Source of the DNA: Candidatus Zixiibacteriota bacterium
GTDB lineage: Bacteria; Zixibacteria; MSB-5A5; GN15; FEB-12
Reading direction: 5' to 3'
Assembly: GCA_022571985.1 (NCBI GenBank)
Contig: JACZWU010000001.1
Span: 343,501 to 407,500 of the forward strand
DNA: 64,000 bases
The notes beneath the pieces are model-generated. The model made no database searches. It had not been told where the DNA came from and was given only the letters and a program-made list of their open reading frames with translations. Within the stretch, counting starts at the first letter, position 1, and each line of letters begins with the position of its first letter. This document shows, in pieces, positions 19,701-27,679 of this stretch. Both the position numbers and the translations under genes were made by a program.

Positions 19701-20442
19701 TGTTGCTGATGACGTTGTTGTAAATTGTGGGATTTTCTTTGCAATAAATCCCGCCGCCGACGCCAAAGGCTGAATTGTTGCTAATCGTGTTATTGCTGAT
19801 AGTAGGATTAGAAATGTCTTTGCAATAAATCCCTCCACCTGAGCCTAAGGCTGAATTGTTGCTGATAGTGTTGTTGTTTATTATGGGATTGGAGTTAAAG
19901 AAGCAGTTAATCCCCCCACCGGGTCCCAAGGCTGTATTGTTGCTGATAATATTGTTGCTGATGGTGGGATTAGAATTGTTGCGACAAAAAATCCCGCCGC
20001 CTCGGGAACTTGAATTACTGCTGATGGTGTTGTTGCTGATAGTGGGACTTGAGAAATTGCAATAAATCCCACCGCCGTCGCCAGCTGTATTTCCGCCCTG
20101 AATCGTAAACCCATCAACAACAGCTGTAGAATCTTCCCCGCTGTGAAAGTGGAATCCGCGATGAGGTTCTGATTCAGTTCCCTGACAGTCGATAATCGTG
20201 AAGTCCGCTCCATTTTCAGACTTCAGCAATACTCCCTTGCCGCCAAAGTCAATATCTCTGTTTCCCAAGCCGGTGTAGATTCCATCCGCAACCAGAACTG
20301 TGTCTCCAGCAATCGTGGCATCAATACCGGCTTGAATAGTCGGCTGGTCTGCCGGAATGTGGATTGTGGCAGATTGGGCAGTAGAAACAGCTACAATAAA
20401 AATAATTATGAATAGTGGGAAAATAAGATTAAAGAATTTCAT
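16765..20442 (-). CDS. Large secreted right-handed parallel beta-helix protein with C-terminal dockerin-like repeat
   Basis: Signal peptide; many NPTISNNTISNNSA.GGGIYC rungs; DANGDSLVNVDDVEFLLNFYF...DLNCDGSVNIADITYLAAYING. Confidence 0.88.
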   Translation of the reverse strand: MKFFNLIFPLFIIIFIVAVSTAQSATIHIPADQPTIQAGIDATIAGDTVLVADGIYTGLGNRDIDFGGKGVLLKSENGADFTIIDCQGTESEPHRGFHFHSGEDSTAVVDGFTIQGGNTAGDGGGIYCNFSSPTISNNTISSNSSSRGGGIFCRNNSNPTISNNIISNNTALGPGGGINCFFNSNPIINNNTISNNSALGSGGGIYCKDISNPTISNNTISNNSAFGVGGGIYCKENPTIYNNVISNNSAESGGGIYCLDFSSPSISNNSITGNSANISGGGIYCGDSSSPSISSNTISENSADSSGAGVYCGSFSSPNISNSIIWANIGPEISPERVNSLIITYSDIEGGWPGEGNINANPLFAFVGPNSNNYNICSQSPCIDSGNPSILDPDSTRSDMGVFYPAHPVCSSGNIWYVSVGGSDGAGDGSTGNPFRTIQHTINVSYHLDTVIVENGTYIENINFGGKSILVTSEYIFTGDSLDIHSTIIDGDSVSTVVTIDGSEDSPTGIMGFTIRNGNALEGGGIYCINSNPTIRNNIITLNSASLRGAGIFCVQSGPTISSNTITENSSNNSGGGIYSGSSNPIISNNTISGNSAGGFTGNGGGIYCTSSNATISNNYISRNSASNGGGIFCASSIADISNNTITANFGSGVYLTNSSPAIVNTIIWSNAGIQVDTNNSSLPMITYCCIQDGWTGEGNIDTDPLFVGPFNGNVCFQSPCIDAGDPSILDPDGSRSDIGLFFPDHPGCSFGNIWYVSVGGSNGAGDGTPGNPFRTIQYAVDLSFSGDTVVVDNGTYVENIIVSGKSILLTSNYLYSDDSLDIKNTVIDGDSAFTVITLIGCDSLTVVSGFTITNGNMGGITCTDNSNPTISYNIISRNTSTSLSSGAGISCVTNSNPTISNNIISENTSTSASSGGGISCVNNSNPKIINNSIIKNSASRAGGGIYCLNSSPSIINNIISGNSVSGISFGGGIYCQASSPTISDNAISGNSADDGFGGGIVCGSNSNPVISNNTITGNSAFRGGGISCISSNPSIINSTITDNTAILGCGLSLRTNSSPSVENTVFAFNRGSELIWCNDETSVPTLTCCDVYGNEDGDWVGCIADQADINDNFSADPLFCDTAAGDFHLSNFSQCLAQYSTCGTLIGALDLSCDLGFLCADANGDSLVNVDDVEFLLNFYFYGGATPFPYLASDLNCDGSVNIADITYLAAYINGTGAPPCCAE

Positions 20443-20631
20443 ATTTTGTTCTAATTTACAAGATTGACCTAATATACTGATATCCTAATATCAGACTGCA
20501 AAAGTGTATTTCTTGATGTAATTTCAGCAGCCTAATAGATTTGTAATACAAGAATTTACTCTCCAATTTACAAAAAAAGGGGTTTTTGTCAAGTCGTTAG
20601 GGGGCGTTTTCGGAAGTTTCAGGACAGTTCC

Positions 20632-20752
20632 TGTAGGTCAGGACCCCTGTCCTGAGCGAAGTCGAAGGGCTCGTGGTCCTGACGAATCAGACACAAAAGT
20701 CAGGAGTACAAGCCCTTCGGCTCCGCTTAGGATTGTAAACTCCTGACCTACA
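20632..20752. repeat. MITE-like imperfect long inverted repeat
   Basis: 12-bp perfect termini TGTAGGTCAGGA / TCCTGACCTACA with internal partial IR CCTGAGCGAAGTCGAAGGGCT / AGCCCTTCGGCTCCGCTTAGGA. Confidence 0.65.
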
Positions 20753-20770
20753 AAAGCAAAGATTTAGATA

Positions 20771-20844
20771 TACCCCCGGCAGGAATCGAACCTGCGACCT
20801 TTGGTTTAGGAAACCACTGCTCTATCCAACTGAGCTACGAGGGC
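20771..20844 (-). tRNA. tRNA-Arg(CCT)
   Basis: Cloverleaf GCCCTCGTAGCTCAGTTGGATAGAGC AGTGGTTTCCTAAACCAA AGGTCGCAGGTTCGATTCCTGCCGGGGGTA; loop TTCCTAA. Confidence 0.93.
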
Positions 20845-20948
20845 ATTCATTTTTGATATGCTAAATGAAATCAGAATCGGAACAAAAGACAAGTGGGATT
20901 AAGTGGTATTGAGCGTCACTCTTTGACCCCCTCTGGCTCTCGGATAAA

Positions 20949-20987
20949 CGAAATCTTTAGATTTCGTCATTCTCGCACATGCGAGAA
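20949..20987. repeat. Two adjacent small palindromes (REP-like)
   Basis: CGAAATC-TTTA-GATTTCG followed 3 nt later by TTCTCGCA-CA-TGCGAGAA. Confidence 0.5.
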
Positions 20988-21138
20988 TCCAGCCATTGAT
21001 ACGGCCGCAGAAGTTCGATTGGAAGTAAAATAAGGGCATACCTTGCGGCATGCTCAGGACTGTGCGAGACGTCTGCTCTAAGTTAAGGCAAGATGGATTC
21101 CAGTCTTCGCACGGGACTAAAGCTGGAAAGGCAATTAT

Positions 21139-21663
21139 CTATTCGGAGTCGTATGTTATCAGATAGTTGACATCGTAATCTTTTAGCAGGTCTTGCCAGG
21201 GCAGAAATGTCAACCCGATAATAGTCGAAATCCCGACCACTTCCCCGCCCAGCCTTTCAATCAATTTGCAGGTGGCGGCGGCGGTTCCTCCGGTTGCTAT
21301 CAGATCATCGACTATGACAACCCGCTGGCCGGAACTGATGGCATCAGAGTGCATTTCGACATGGTCAGTGCCGTACTCAAGCGTGTACTCCTGCGAAATT
21401 TTGTCTGAAGGCAGTTTACCAATTTTTCTGGCCGGCACTAATCCGAGATTTAGCCTGTCGGCTAAGGCGGCACCAAAAATGAAGCCGCGAGATTCTATAG
21501 CTACTAAAACATCAGGTTTGCAGCTGCGGACATACTTTTCCATGCCGTCAAGCGCCTGTTTAAAACCCTTGGGATCCTGCATTAGTGTGGTAATGTCATA
21601 AAAGCGGACTCCCGGTTTGGGAAAATCCGGCACTTCGCGGATATACGATGTTAAATCTGACAT
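21139..21663 (-). CDS. apt: Adenine phosphoribosyltransferase
   Basis: IREVPDFPKPGVRFYDITTLMQDP; VVIVDDLIATGGTAAATCKLIE. Confidence 0.95.
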   Translation of the reverse strand: MSDLTSYIREVPDFPKPGVRFYDITTLMQDPKGFKQALDGMEKYVRSCKPDVLVAIESRGFIFGAALADRLNLGLVPARKIGKLPSDKISQEYTLEYGTDHVEMHSDAISSGQRVVIVDDLIATGGTAAATCKLIERLGGEVVGISTIIGLTFLPWQDLLKDYDVNYLITYDSE

Positions 21664-21685
21664 AGCTGCCTCGATTCTGTTGAAG

Positions 21686-21964
21686 TCATCTCTCTACCCT
21701 GAACGATTCATACTGTCCGTTAAATTCGGTCCAGCGGACTCTGACATTCTGTACATTAGAGAATGATGGTCCAACATTCAAGGATTTAATAAACGATTCG
21801 ATCTGACTTTTGTCACCCTCGGCAATGACCAGGACAGAGCGGTCCGGCTCGTTTCTGACAAAGCCGGTCAGGTTCAAGTCTTTGGCTGTGCGATAGCAGA
21901 AATGCCTGAATCCGACTCCCTGGACGAGCCCAGTCAGTTTAATTTCAGCGGCGACATTACTCAA
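21686..21964 (-). CDS. acyP: Acylphosphatase
   Basis: LTGLVQGVGFRHFCYRTAKDLNLTGFVRNEPDRSVLVIAEG. Confidence 0.95.
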   Translation of the reverse strand: MSNVAAEIKLTGLVQGVGFRHFCYRTAKDLNLTGFVRNEPDRSVLVIAEGDKSQIESFIKSLNVGPSFSNVQNVRVRWTEFNGQYESFRVER

Positions 21965-22440
21965 TTTTGTTTTCTGGCAAGCTCCATCGCAATTTTAGCT
22001 GCCTCTAAGGGATCTTCGACCTGCTGTATTTCCTCGCCAAGTTTCCAAGCCTGAACTGAAATAATCGGTTTGCCCGATACCAGCGCAAAGGCCATTTCAG
22101 ACAAGGTGCCGTATTTCCCAGGCAAAGCCACGATGGCATCAGCAGCACGTACTACCAGTACGTTTCGGGCCTGGCCGAATCCAGTCGGGATGACATAGTC
22201 GATGAATTCGTTGGCATCAGTCTTGTTTTCTGAGGGAATAATTCCAATGGTCGTCCCTCCGGCTTCTTTGGCACCTCTGGCTGCCCCTTCCATTACTCCT
22301 CCCAATCCTCCGCAAAGGAGAACTCCACCGTTTTCCGCTACATATTTGCCAATTTCGGCTGCCATGTCGCGCAGTTTTTTGGAGCATTTTCCTGCGCCTA
22401 TAACGGCTATTACAGGTTTTCTGTCAGTGTTGTCACTCAT
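21961..22440 (-). CDS. TIGR00725/LOG-like (SLOG superfamily) protein
   Basis: IAVIGAGKCSKKL, GGVLLCGGLGGVMEGAARGAKEAGGTTIGIIP, GKYGTLSEMAFAL. Confidence 0.82.
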   Translation of the reverse strand: MSDNTDRKPVIAVIGAGKCSKKLRDMAAEIGKYVAENGGVLLCGGLGGVMEGAARGAKEAGGTTIGIIPSENKTDANEFIDYVIPTGFGQARNVLVVRAADAIVALPGKYGTLSEMAFALVSGKPIISVQAWKLGEEIQQVEDPLEAAKIAMELARKQN

Positions 22441-22525
22441 GCTGTCCTACCTAATAAAGTGTTTTTTTGCGGCTACAATCCGCAAATGTTACTGTCAATT
22501 CAATGTAAAAAAATTTGAAAAAATA

Positions 22526-22599
22526 TCGGGGCGACTGGAATCGAACCAGCGACCTCTTAGTCCCGAACCAAGCGCGCTACCAATCTGCGCCACGCCCCG
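22526..22599 (-). tRNA. tRNA-Pro(CGG)
   Basis: CGGGGCGTGGCGCAGATTGGTAGCGC GCTTGGTTCGGGACTAAGAGGTCGCTGGTTCGATTCCAGTCGCCCCGA; loop TTCGGGA. Confidence 0.93.
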
Positions 22600-22738
22600 A
22601 GTAAACGCTTACGCCAGTAGTTTATAATACAAAATTCGGAAATTAAGTCAACTATTTTCGAATCAAATTTGCTGGCTGTTAAGTCAAGAATAAAGCTCAA
22701 CCTGTACTATAGGAACTGTTGAAAACTCCCGTTACGTA

Positions 22739-22814
22739 ATTGCGAGGAGCGAAGTGACGAAGCAATCTCCTGGTGCCGCAACAATTGAGATTGCCGCGCT
22801 GCGCTCGCAATGAC
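22739..22814. repeat. REP-like inverted repeat
   Basis: ATTGCGAGGAGCGAAGTGACGAAGCAATCTC ... GAGATTGCCGCGCTGCGCTCGCAATGAC. Confidence 0.7.
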
Positions 22815-22839
22815 TGATATGGAACTTTATCAACATGAC

Positions 22840-23619
22840 CTATAATTTTAAATCGGTTTCACTCAGCTTTTTAAGTGACTCTGTGTCTAAAAAATCAGGC
22901 TTCATAGGGGAAATTGATACTTTTCCACTCTTTACTACGGCAAAATCCGTACCCGAAGTTTTTTGCCACTTTGGCTTACCACCAATCCAATAGTAGGACT
23001 TGCCTCTGGGGTCTGTCTTATGAATCACGATATCTTTGTATTTTCTGACACCTGGTTTTGTGAACAGAAAATTTTTATAAGGCCGGCCGTTGTCCGGCGG
23101 CAGATTCACATTCAAGAATACTGATGGCTTCAGTTCAAACTTTGGATAGGCCTTGATTAGCTTAGATACAAACTTGGCAGCTCTTGTCATGGGCATATCA
23201 GGCTCATAGTCAGACATGGAGACAGCAATTGATGGAATCTGTAATATGGATCCTTCAATGGCAGCAGCCACAGTTCCGGAGTAAGTAATATCATCACCCA
23301 TATTGGGGCCGTGATTTATTCCTGATACGATCAAATCCAGTTTGACGGACTTGAAGAAAAGATGAATCGCCAGCATGACACAGTCGGTGGGGGTACCGTC
23401 TATGGCGAAGCAGTTATCAGAAATCTTTTGTGCTCTAAGCGGTCTATTAAGCGTAAGAGAGTGCGAACTGGCTGATTGTTCCCGGTCGGGTGCTACTATA
23501 TAGACATTGGCGGTCTTGCCAAGTTCCCTGGCTAACACTTTTATGCCGTCGGAAAAATAGCCGTCGTCATTGGTGACTAAAATATTGAGTTTCTTCTTCT
23601 GCCCCGCTGCTTTTTTCAC
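22840..23619 (-). CDS. surE: 5'-nucleotidase SurE
   Basis: KLNILVTNDDGYFSDGIKVLARELG; GINHGPNMGDDITYSGTVAAAIEG. Confidence 0.95.
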   Translation of the reverse strand: MKKAAGQKKKLNILVTNDDGYFSDGIKVLARELGKTANVYIVAPDREQSASSHSLTLNRPLRAQKISDNCFAIDGTPTDCVMLAIHLFFKSVKLDLIVSGINHGPNMGDDITYSGTVAAAIEGSILQIPSIAVSMSDYEPDMPMTRAAKFVSKLIKAYPKFELKPSVFLNVNLPPDNGRPYKNFLFTKPGVRKYKDIVIHKTDPRGKSYYWIGGKPKWQKTSGTDFAVVKSGKVSISPMKPDFLDTESLKKLSETDLKL

Positions 23620-23650
23620 TCTGCCATCTTACCAAAGTTATCTGAAAGAA

Positions 23651-24346
23651 TCAACACCAGATTCGTTTCCAAATTTGTCTTATAAATCTCCCTGAATCGA
23701 CCAGCGGATTAATATAGGAATGGGAGCCATCGTAGACAGTCGAAATGGAAACTTCATCAATTCTATAACCAGCGGCGCCAGCCTTAAAAAGCATTTCGGA
23801 TTCTAAATCGTAGTTGATGGTCTTTAGCTCGATTGATTTTAACAGACTTACCGGCAGCAGCCTGAAGCCTGACTGGCTGTCTCGTATTCTGCAGCAGGAA
23901 AAAATAGAAATGATAATTGATGTCAGGTTGTTGGTCAGCCAGCGGTCCCAGGGCATAATTTTTGAATCGATATTGCGGGTACCCATAATTAATTTTTGGC
24001 CGTTGTCTTTGGCAAAAAAAGCAGGAATCTCTTCGGGCAGATGCTGCAGGTCGGAGTCTATGGTCAGCACCGAGCGATAGCCGTTTTCTTTGGCATAGTT
24101 AAAACCAGCTATCAGGGCAGCGCCTTTGCCTCCGTTTTGCTTAAAGCTCAGATATTTCACGCCCAGTTCTTTTAATATTTCCAGAGTGTTATCTGCGGAG
24201 CCATCGTTTACAAATAATAAATTTTCATCGCAGACGTACTGGCGAAGTCTGGGAATCAGGTCTCTTAGATATGGCGCCGCGTTATAAGCCGGGACTAAAA
24301 CGAGCACCGCATTTATTCTAAGTAAGGAATCTTTTGGAACTGTCAC
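23651..24346 (-). CDS. Glycosyltransferase family 2
   Basis: VLVPAYNAAPYLRDLIPRL; LLFVNDGSADNTLEIL; VLTIDSDLQHLPEEIP. Confidence 0.92.
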   Translation of the reverse strand: MTVPKDSLLRINAVLVLVPAYNAAPYLRDLIPRLRQYVCDENLLFVNDGSADNTLEILKELGVKYLSFKQNGGKGAALIAGFNYAKENGYRSVLTIDSDLQHLPEEIPAFFAKDNGQKLIMGTRNIDSKIMPWDRWLTNNLTSIIISIFSCCRIRDSQSGFRLLPVSLLKSIELKTINYDLESEMLFKAGAAGYRIDEVSISTVYDGSHSYINPLVDSGRFIRQIWKRIWC

Positions 24347-24379
24347 AATTGTTGCCGTTCTGCCTTAGTATTAAAATGG

Positions 24380-24453
24380 TCGGAGCGAGCCGATTTGAAC
24401 GGCCGACCTCTCGCACCCCAGGCGAGTGCGCTACCTAGCTGCGCCACGCTCCG
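24380..24453 (-). tRNA. tRNA-Pro(GGG)
   Basis: CGGAGCGTGGCGCAGCTAGGTAGCGC ACTCGCCTGGGGTGCGAGAGGTCGGCCGTTCAAATCGGCTCGCTCCGA; loop CTGGGGT. Confidence 0.93.
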
Positions 24454-24489
24454 ACTTATGGTGAAAATCTACTCTAAATAAATCTGAAC

Positions 24490-24840
24490 TCAAGAGAAAA
24501 GTTCAAGAAGGTCCAAAACGTCTTTTCTGATGTTGCCTATCAGTGTTTTGGCTTTGGCAAAGGCGACCATTCCTGTTTTTTCTTCTCCCTGACGTTTCAT
24601 CATCAGCTTTGACCGTGCACCCGGGATAGTCAGTTTTTCTTTGGTACGCAGGTGTTTTATGCGGTTTACGACTTCGATATCTTTGACAGTATAAGTCCGG
24701 TTGCCCCCTCTGTTTTTGCGGGGCTGAAGAATGGGGAATTCTTTTTCCCAAAACCTCAGGACATAAGGAGCCAGTCCGGTCATTTCGGATACTTCGCTGA
24801 TAGAATAATAAAGTTTTTCGTTTTTGGTAGCGGTAGTCAT
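24490..24840 (-). CDS. MerR-family transcriptional regulator
   Basis: YYSISEVSEMTGLAPYVLRFWEKEFPILQPRKNRGGNRTYTVKDIEVVNRIKHL. Confidence 0.92.
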   Translation of the reverse strand: MTTATKNEKLYYSISEVSEMTGLAPYVLRFWEKEFPILQPRKNRGGNRTYTVKDIEVVNRIKHLRTKEKLTIPGARSKLMMKRQGEEKTGMVAFAKAKTLIGNIRKDVLDLLELFS

Positions 24841-24862
24841 AATGTTATCCCTCTTGCTATAA

Positions 24863-25870
24863 TCAACTCCAGATTTCTGATTTTAGTTCGCGCCCCATTA
24901 ATTCCCAGATCGCCTCTCCGGGAGGTTTATTTTCAAATAAAACTTTGTAAACTTCTTTTGTTATAGGCATTTCTACGGATTTTAGCCGTGAAAGTTCATA
25001 GCCGGCCCTGGTTGTTTCCACACCTTCTGCAACCATGGTCATGCCCTCTAAGATTTCTTCGAGATTTCTGCCTTTGCCGATTTCTACTCCGACATAACGA
25101 TTACGGCTGTGTTTGGAGACGCAGGTGGTAATCAAATCGCCGACCCCTGAAAGTCCCGCAAAGGTTTCGGCGCTGGCGCCCATTGAAATACCCAGCCGGG
25201 ATATTTCTGCCAGACCTCTGGTAACTAAGGCGCCGGTAGTATTATCTCCCATACCCAGTCCGAAAATTATACCGGCGGCTATGGCGATAATGTTTTTTAA
25301 GGCTCCGCCCATTTCTACTCCGACGAGATCGTCGGATTTATAAACCCGAAAATAGCTATTGCTGAAAAGCTCCTGAAGATTTCTGTTAAGACGGTCATCA
25401 TGACCGGCTACTGTGATGGTAGTTGGCATGCGCTTGGCTACCTCTTCGGCATGCGAAGGTCCCGACAGAGTTGCAAACGAAAATTTCGAGTCCCCTAAAA
25501 CATCTTCGACTACTTCAGACATTCGTTTCAGTGTCTTATTCTCTATGCCTTTGGCCAGATTAAGAAGCCTGGGCTTCTCTCCAAAATAACTTTTAGCCTG
25601 ATTCAGTACAACCCGCAGGTTTTGAGACGGAATAGCCAAGATGACCAGACCGGTATTGCTCAAGGCATTTTCTAATGAGCTCGTAACTGTTACTGAATCG
25701 GACAGCTTAAATGAAACAAGTTTCTCGACCCTGGTTCTTTCGGATTCAAGCCTGCGGGCCTCTTTAGGATTGTATTCCCAGAGAGTTGTCTGGCAATCAT
25801 TATCACTGAGAATCTGAGACACAGCCATCCCCCAGGAACCGGCGCCGAGTATGGTTACGCCTTTTTGCAT
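24863..25870 (-). CDS. gpsA: NAD(P)H-dependent glycerol-3-phosphate dehydrogenase
   Basis: VTILGAGSWGMAVSQIL; LSGPSHAEEVAKRMPTTITVA; GALKNIIAIAAGI; FAGLSGVGDLITTC. Confidence 0.96.
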   Translation of the reverse strand: MQKGVTILGAGSWGMAVSQILSDNDCQTTLWEYNPKEARRLESERTRVEKLVSFKLSDSVTVTSSLENALSNTGLVILAIPSQNLRVVLNQAKSYFGEKPRLLNLAKGIENKTLKRMSEVVEDVLGDSKFSFATLSGPSHAEEVAKRMPTTITVAGHDDRLNRNLQELFSNSYFRVYKSDDLVGVEMGGALKNIIAIAAGIIFGLGMGDNTTGALVTRGLAEISRLGISMGASAETFAGLSGVGDLITTCVSKHSRNRYVGVEIGKGRNLEEILEGMTMVAEGVETTRAGYELSRLKSVEMPITKEVYKVLFENKPPGEAIWELMGRELKSEIWS

Positions 25871-25871
25871 G

Positions 25872-26522
25872 CTACCTGATATTCTCTGTCTTTGTCGAGA
25901 ACGAAAACACTTTCTCGTTGCCGGAAATTATTCTTGAGATATTTTTACGATGGGCAAAAATTACCAAGACTGTCAGGATTGAGGTCATAACTAAATAAAC
26001 ATTGCTGACAGCGTGTCCTAAAATATATTTTTCAAAGGCAAGACCCAATGAAAGCACCGTAGCACCTATAATCGAACCGAGAGATACGTATTTAGTCACC
26101 ATCAGAACTGCCAGGAATACTGACAAACAGATCAAAGAATGTATCGGAAGCAAGGCCGCCGCCACGCCTAAAGTAGTGTTGGCACCTTTGCCGCCTTTAA
26201 ATTTCAAAAAGACCGGAAAGATATGACCAATCACGACTGCTGCTCCGCAAGTTGCCAGAAACAAATCCAGCGAATAAAAGGACAAGTTAAAATTGTTATA
26301 GGCAGCTTCTGCCATCAAGATTGCCACCGCACCTTTTCCGATATCTGCGATAAAGACCCAGACAGCAGCTTTATATCCGGCAACACGCCAGACATTGGCA
26401 GCGCCAATGTTTCCAGAACCTTCATTCCTTATATCCTTGATTCCAAAAATCCGGCTTATGATAATACCGAAAGGAACCGCACCTACCAAATAGGCCATTA
26501 AAATTGTCAACGAAATCAGCAT
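25872..26522 (-). CDS. plsY: Glycerol-3-phosphate acyltransferase PlsY
   Basis: AYLVGAVPFGIIISRIFGIKDIRNEGSGNIGAANVWRVAG; GHIFPVFLKFKGGKGANTTLG. Confidence 0.96.
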   Translation of the reverse strand: MLISLTILMAYLVGAVPFGIIISRIFGIKDIRNEGSGNIGAANVWRVAGYKAAVWVFIADIGKGAVAILMAEAAYNNFNLSFYSLDLFLATCGAAVVIGHIFPVFLKFKGGKGANTTLGVAAALLPIHSLICLSVFLAVLMVTKYVSLGSIIGATVLSLGLAFEKYILGHAVSNVYLVMTSILTVLVIFAHRKNISRIISGNEKVFSFSTKTENIR

Positions 26523-26581
26523 CTAACGCTGCTACTCAAATTCATTTTCAGAAAAACCAACTTAAACGATTGTCAATATGA

Positions 26582-27034
26582 CTACTGAGAGGCAGCTGAA
26601 CTGTCAGTCTCCTCTGTCATATTATCCGTTCCTTCACTATTTTTGTACTGGTCAAGATCCGGGAAACTTTCTACCATGGCATTCAGAAAAGCAACTGCTT
26701 CGGCCGAATCTACTTTTTCATCCAGTCCACTCTGCTGAACAAATCCTATAAAAGGAAATAATTCTCCCTGAGAATATCTTGCAGTATCGACTTTGGCAAG
26801 AAATTCACCTGTTATGCGGTTAAGCAGGGTCGTATCAATTCCCGGTAAGTCAGCCTCGGTTATTAGTCTCATTTCATTTATGGCTGCCTTACTATGAATC
26901 CAAGCTGCAACTTCATTTTGTCTAGCTATGAACAAGATGACCAATGCGACTACCAAAACAAAAATTACACCGCCGACTATGAGAGCGATGGTGCAGCCTT
27001 TTGATAATCCTTTTTCTTGAATTTGTTCAGTCAT
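26582..27034 (-). CDS. Hypothetical protein with one N-terminal TM helix
   Basis: Complete 150-aa ORF, TM segment TIALIVGGVIFVLVVALVILFI; no family recognised. Confidence 0.6.
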   Translation of the reverse strand: MTEQIQEKGLSKGCTIALIVGGVIFVLVVALVILFIARQNEVAAWIHSKAAINEMRLITEADLPGIDTTLLNRITGEFLAKVDTARYSQGELFPFIGFVQQSGLDEKVDSAEAVAFLNAMVESFPDLDQYKNSEGTDNMTEETDSSAASQ

Positions 27035-27143
27035 ATTTTAGGTCAGTTAAACAGCTAATGGAATGGTTTATTATATAGTCTTATCACACAACCAGTCAAC
27101 GGTTTTCTACGAAAAATTTAGAAGGCTTGCCATCTTTGATAAT

Positions 27144-27170
27144 AAAAAAAACCCGCTTTGTCGGCGGGCT
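27144..27170 (-). terminator. Intrinsic terminator downstream of rplQ
   Basis: Minus strand AGCCCGCCGACAAAGCGGGTTTTTTTT. Confidence 0.85.
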
Positions 27171-27199
27171 TTTGATTTGAACTCGGCTTAGTCGTTATC

Positions 27200-27664
27200 T
27201 TATTTAGCTTTGGCTGCTTTTTTAGTCTTAGCAAGTTTGCTCTTTGAAGTCGCCTCAGCCTTTTTACTTTTCTTGCCTTTTTCATCTTTCTTGTCTTTAG
27301 TCTCAGGAGCTTCTATTAATAGCTCAACTATAGACATCGGTGCTCCGTCGCCTCGTCGCACGCCAAGTTTTAAAATCCGTGAAAAGCCGCTGGTGCGTCC
27401 CTCAAACTGAGGCACTATTTCATCAAAAAGTTTCTTAAAAACTTTCTTGTCTTTTACCTTTTTGGCCACCTGACGCATGGCCGACAGGTCATTTTTCTTG
27501 GCAGTCGAAATGATTCTGTCAATGACCGGCTTTAAGGCCTTGGCCTTGGCATCAGTAGTGCGAATGATGCGATGCATAAGCAGCGACATGGCCATATTTG
27601 AGAGCATTGCTTCGCGGTGTGGTTTTGTGCGGCCTAATTTTGCCGTTTTATCTCTATGTCCCAT
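27200..27664 (-). CDS. rplQ: 50S ribosomal protein L17 with Lys-rich tail
   Basis: MGHRDKTAKLGRTKPHREAMLSNMAMSLLMHRIIRTT. Confidence 0.97.
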   Translation of the reverse strand: MGHRDKTAKLGRTKPHREAMLSNMAMSLLMHRIIRTTDAKAKALKPVIDRIISTAKKNDLSAMRQVAKKVKDKKVFKKLFDEIVPQFEGRTSGFSRILKLGVRRGDGAPMSIVELLIEAPETKDKKDEKGKKSKKAEATSKSKLAKTKKAAKAK

Positions 27665-27679
27665 AGTAGCTTATTATCT

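Noticed and set aside
17180-20213. Many antisense and out-of-frame ORFs over the beta-helix gene (leucine/isoleucine-rich translations)
   Set aside because: Shadow ORFs created by the repetitive NPTISNN coding sequence; composition is that of frame-shifted repeats.
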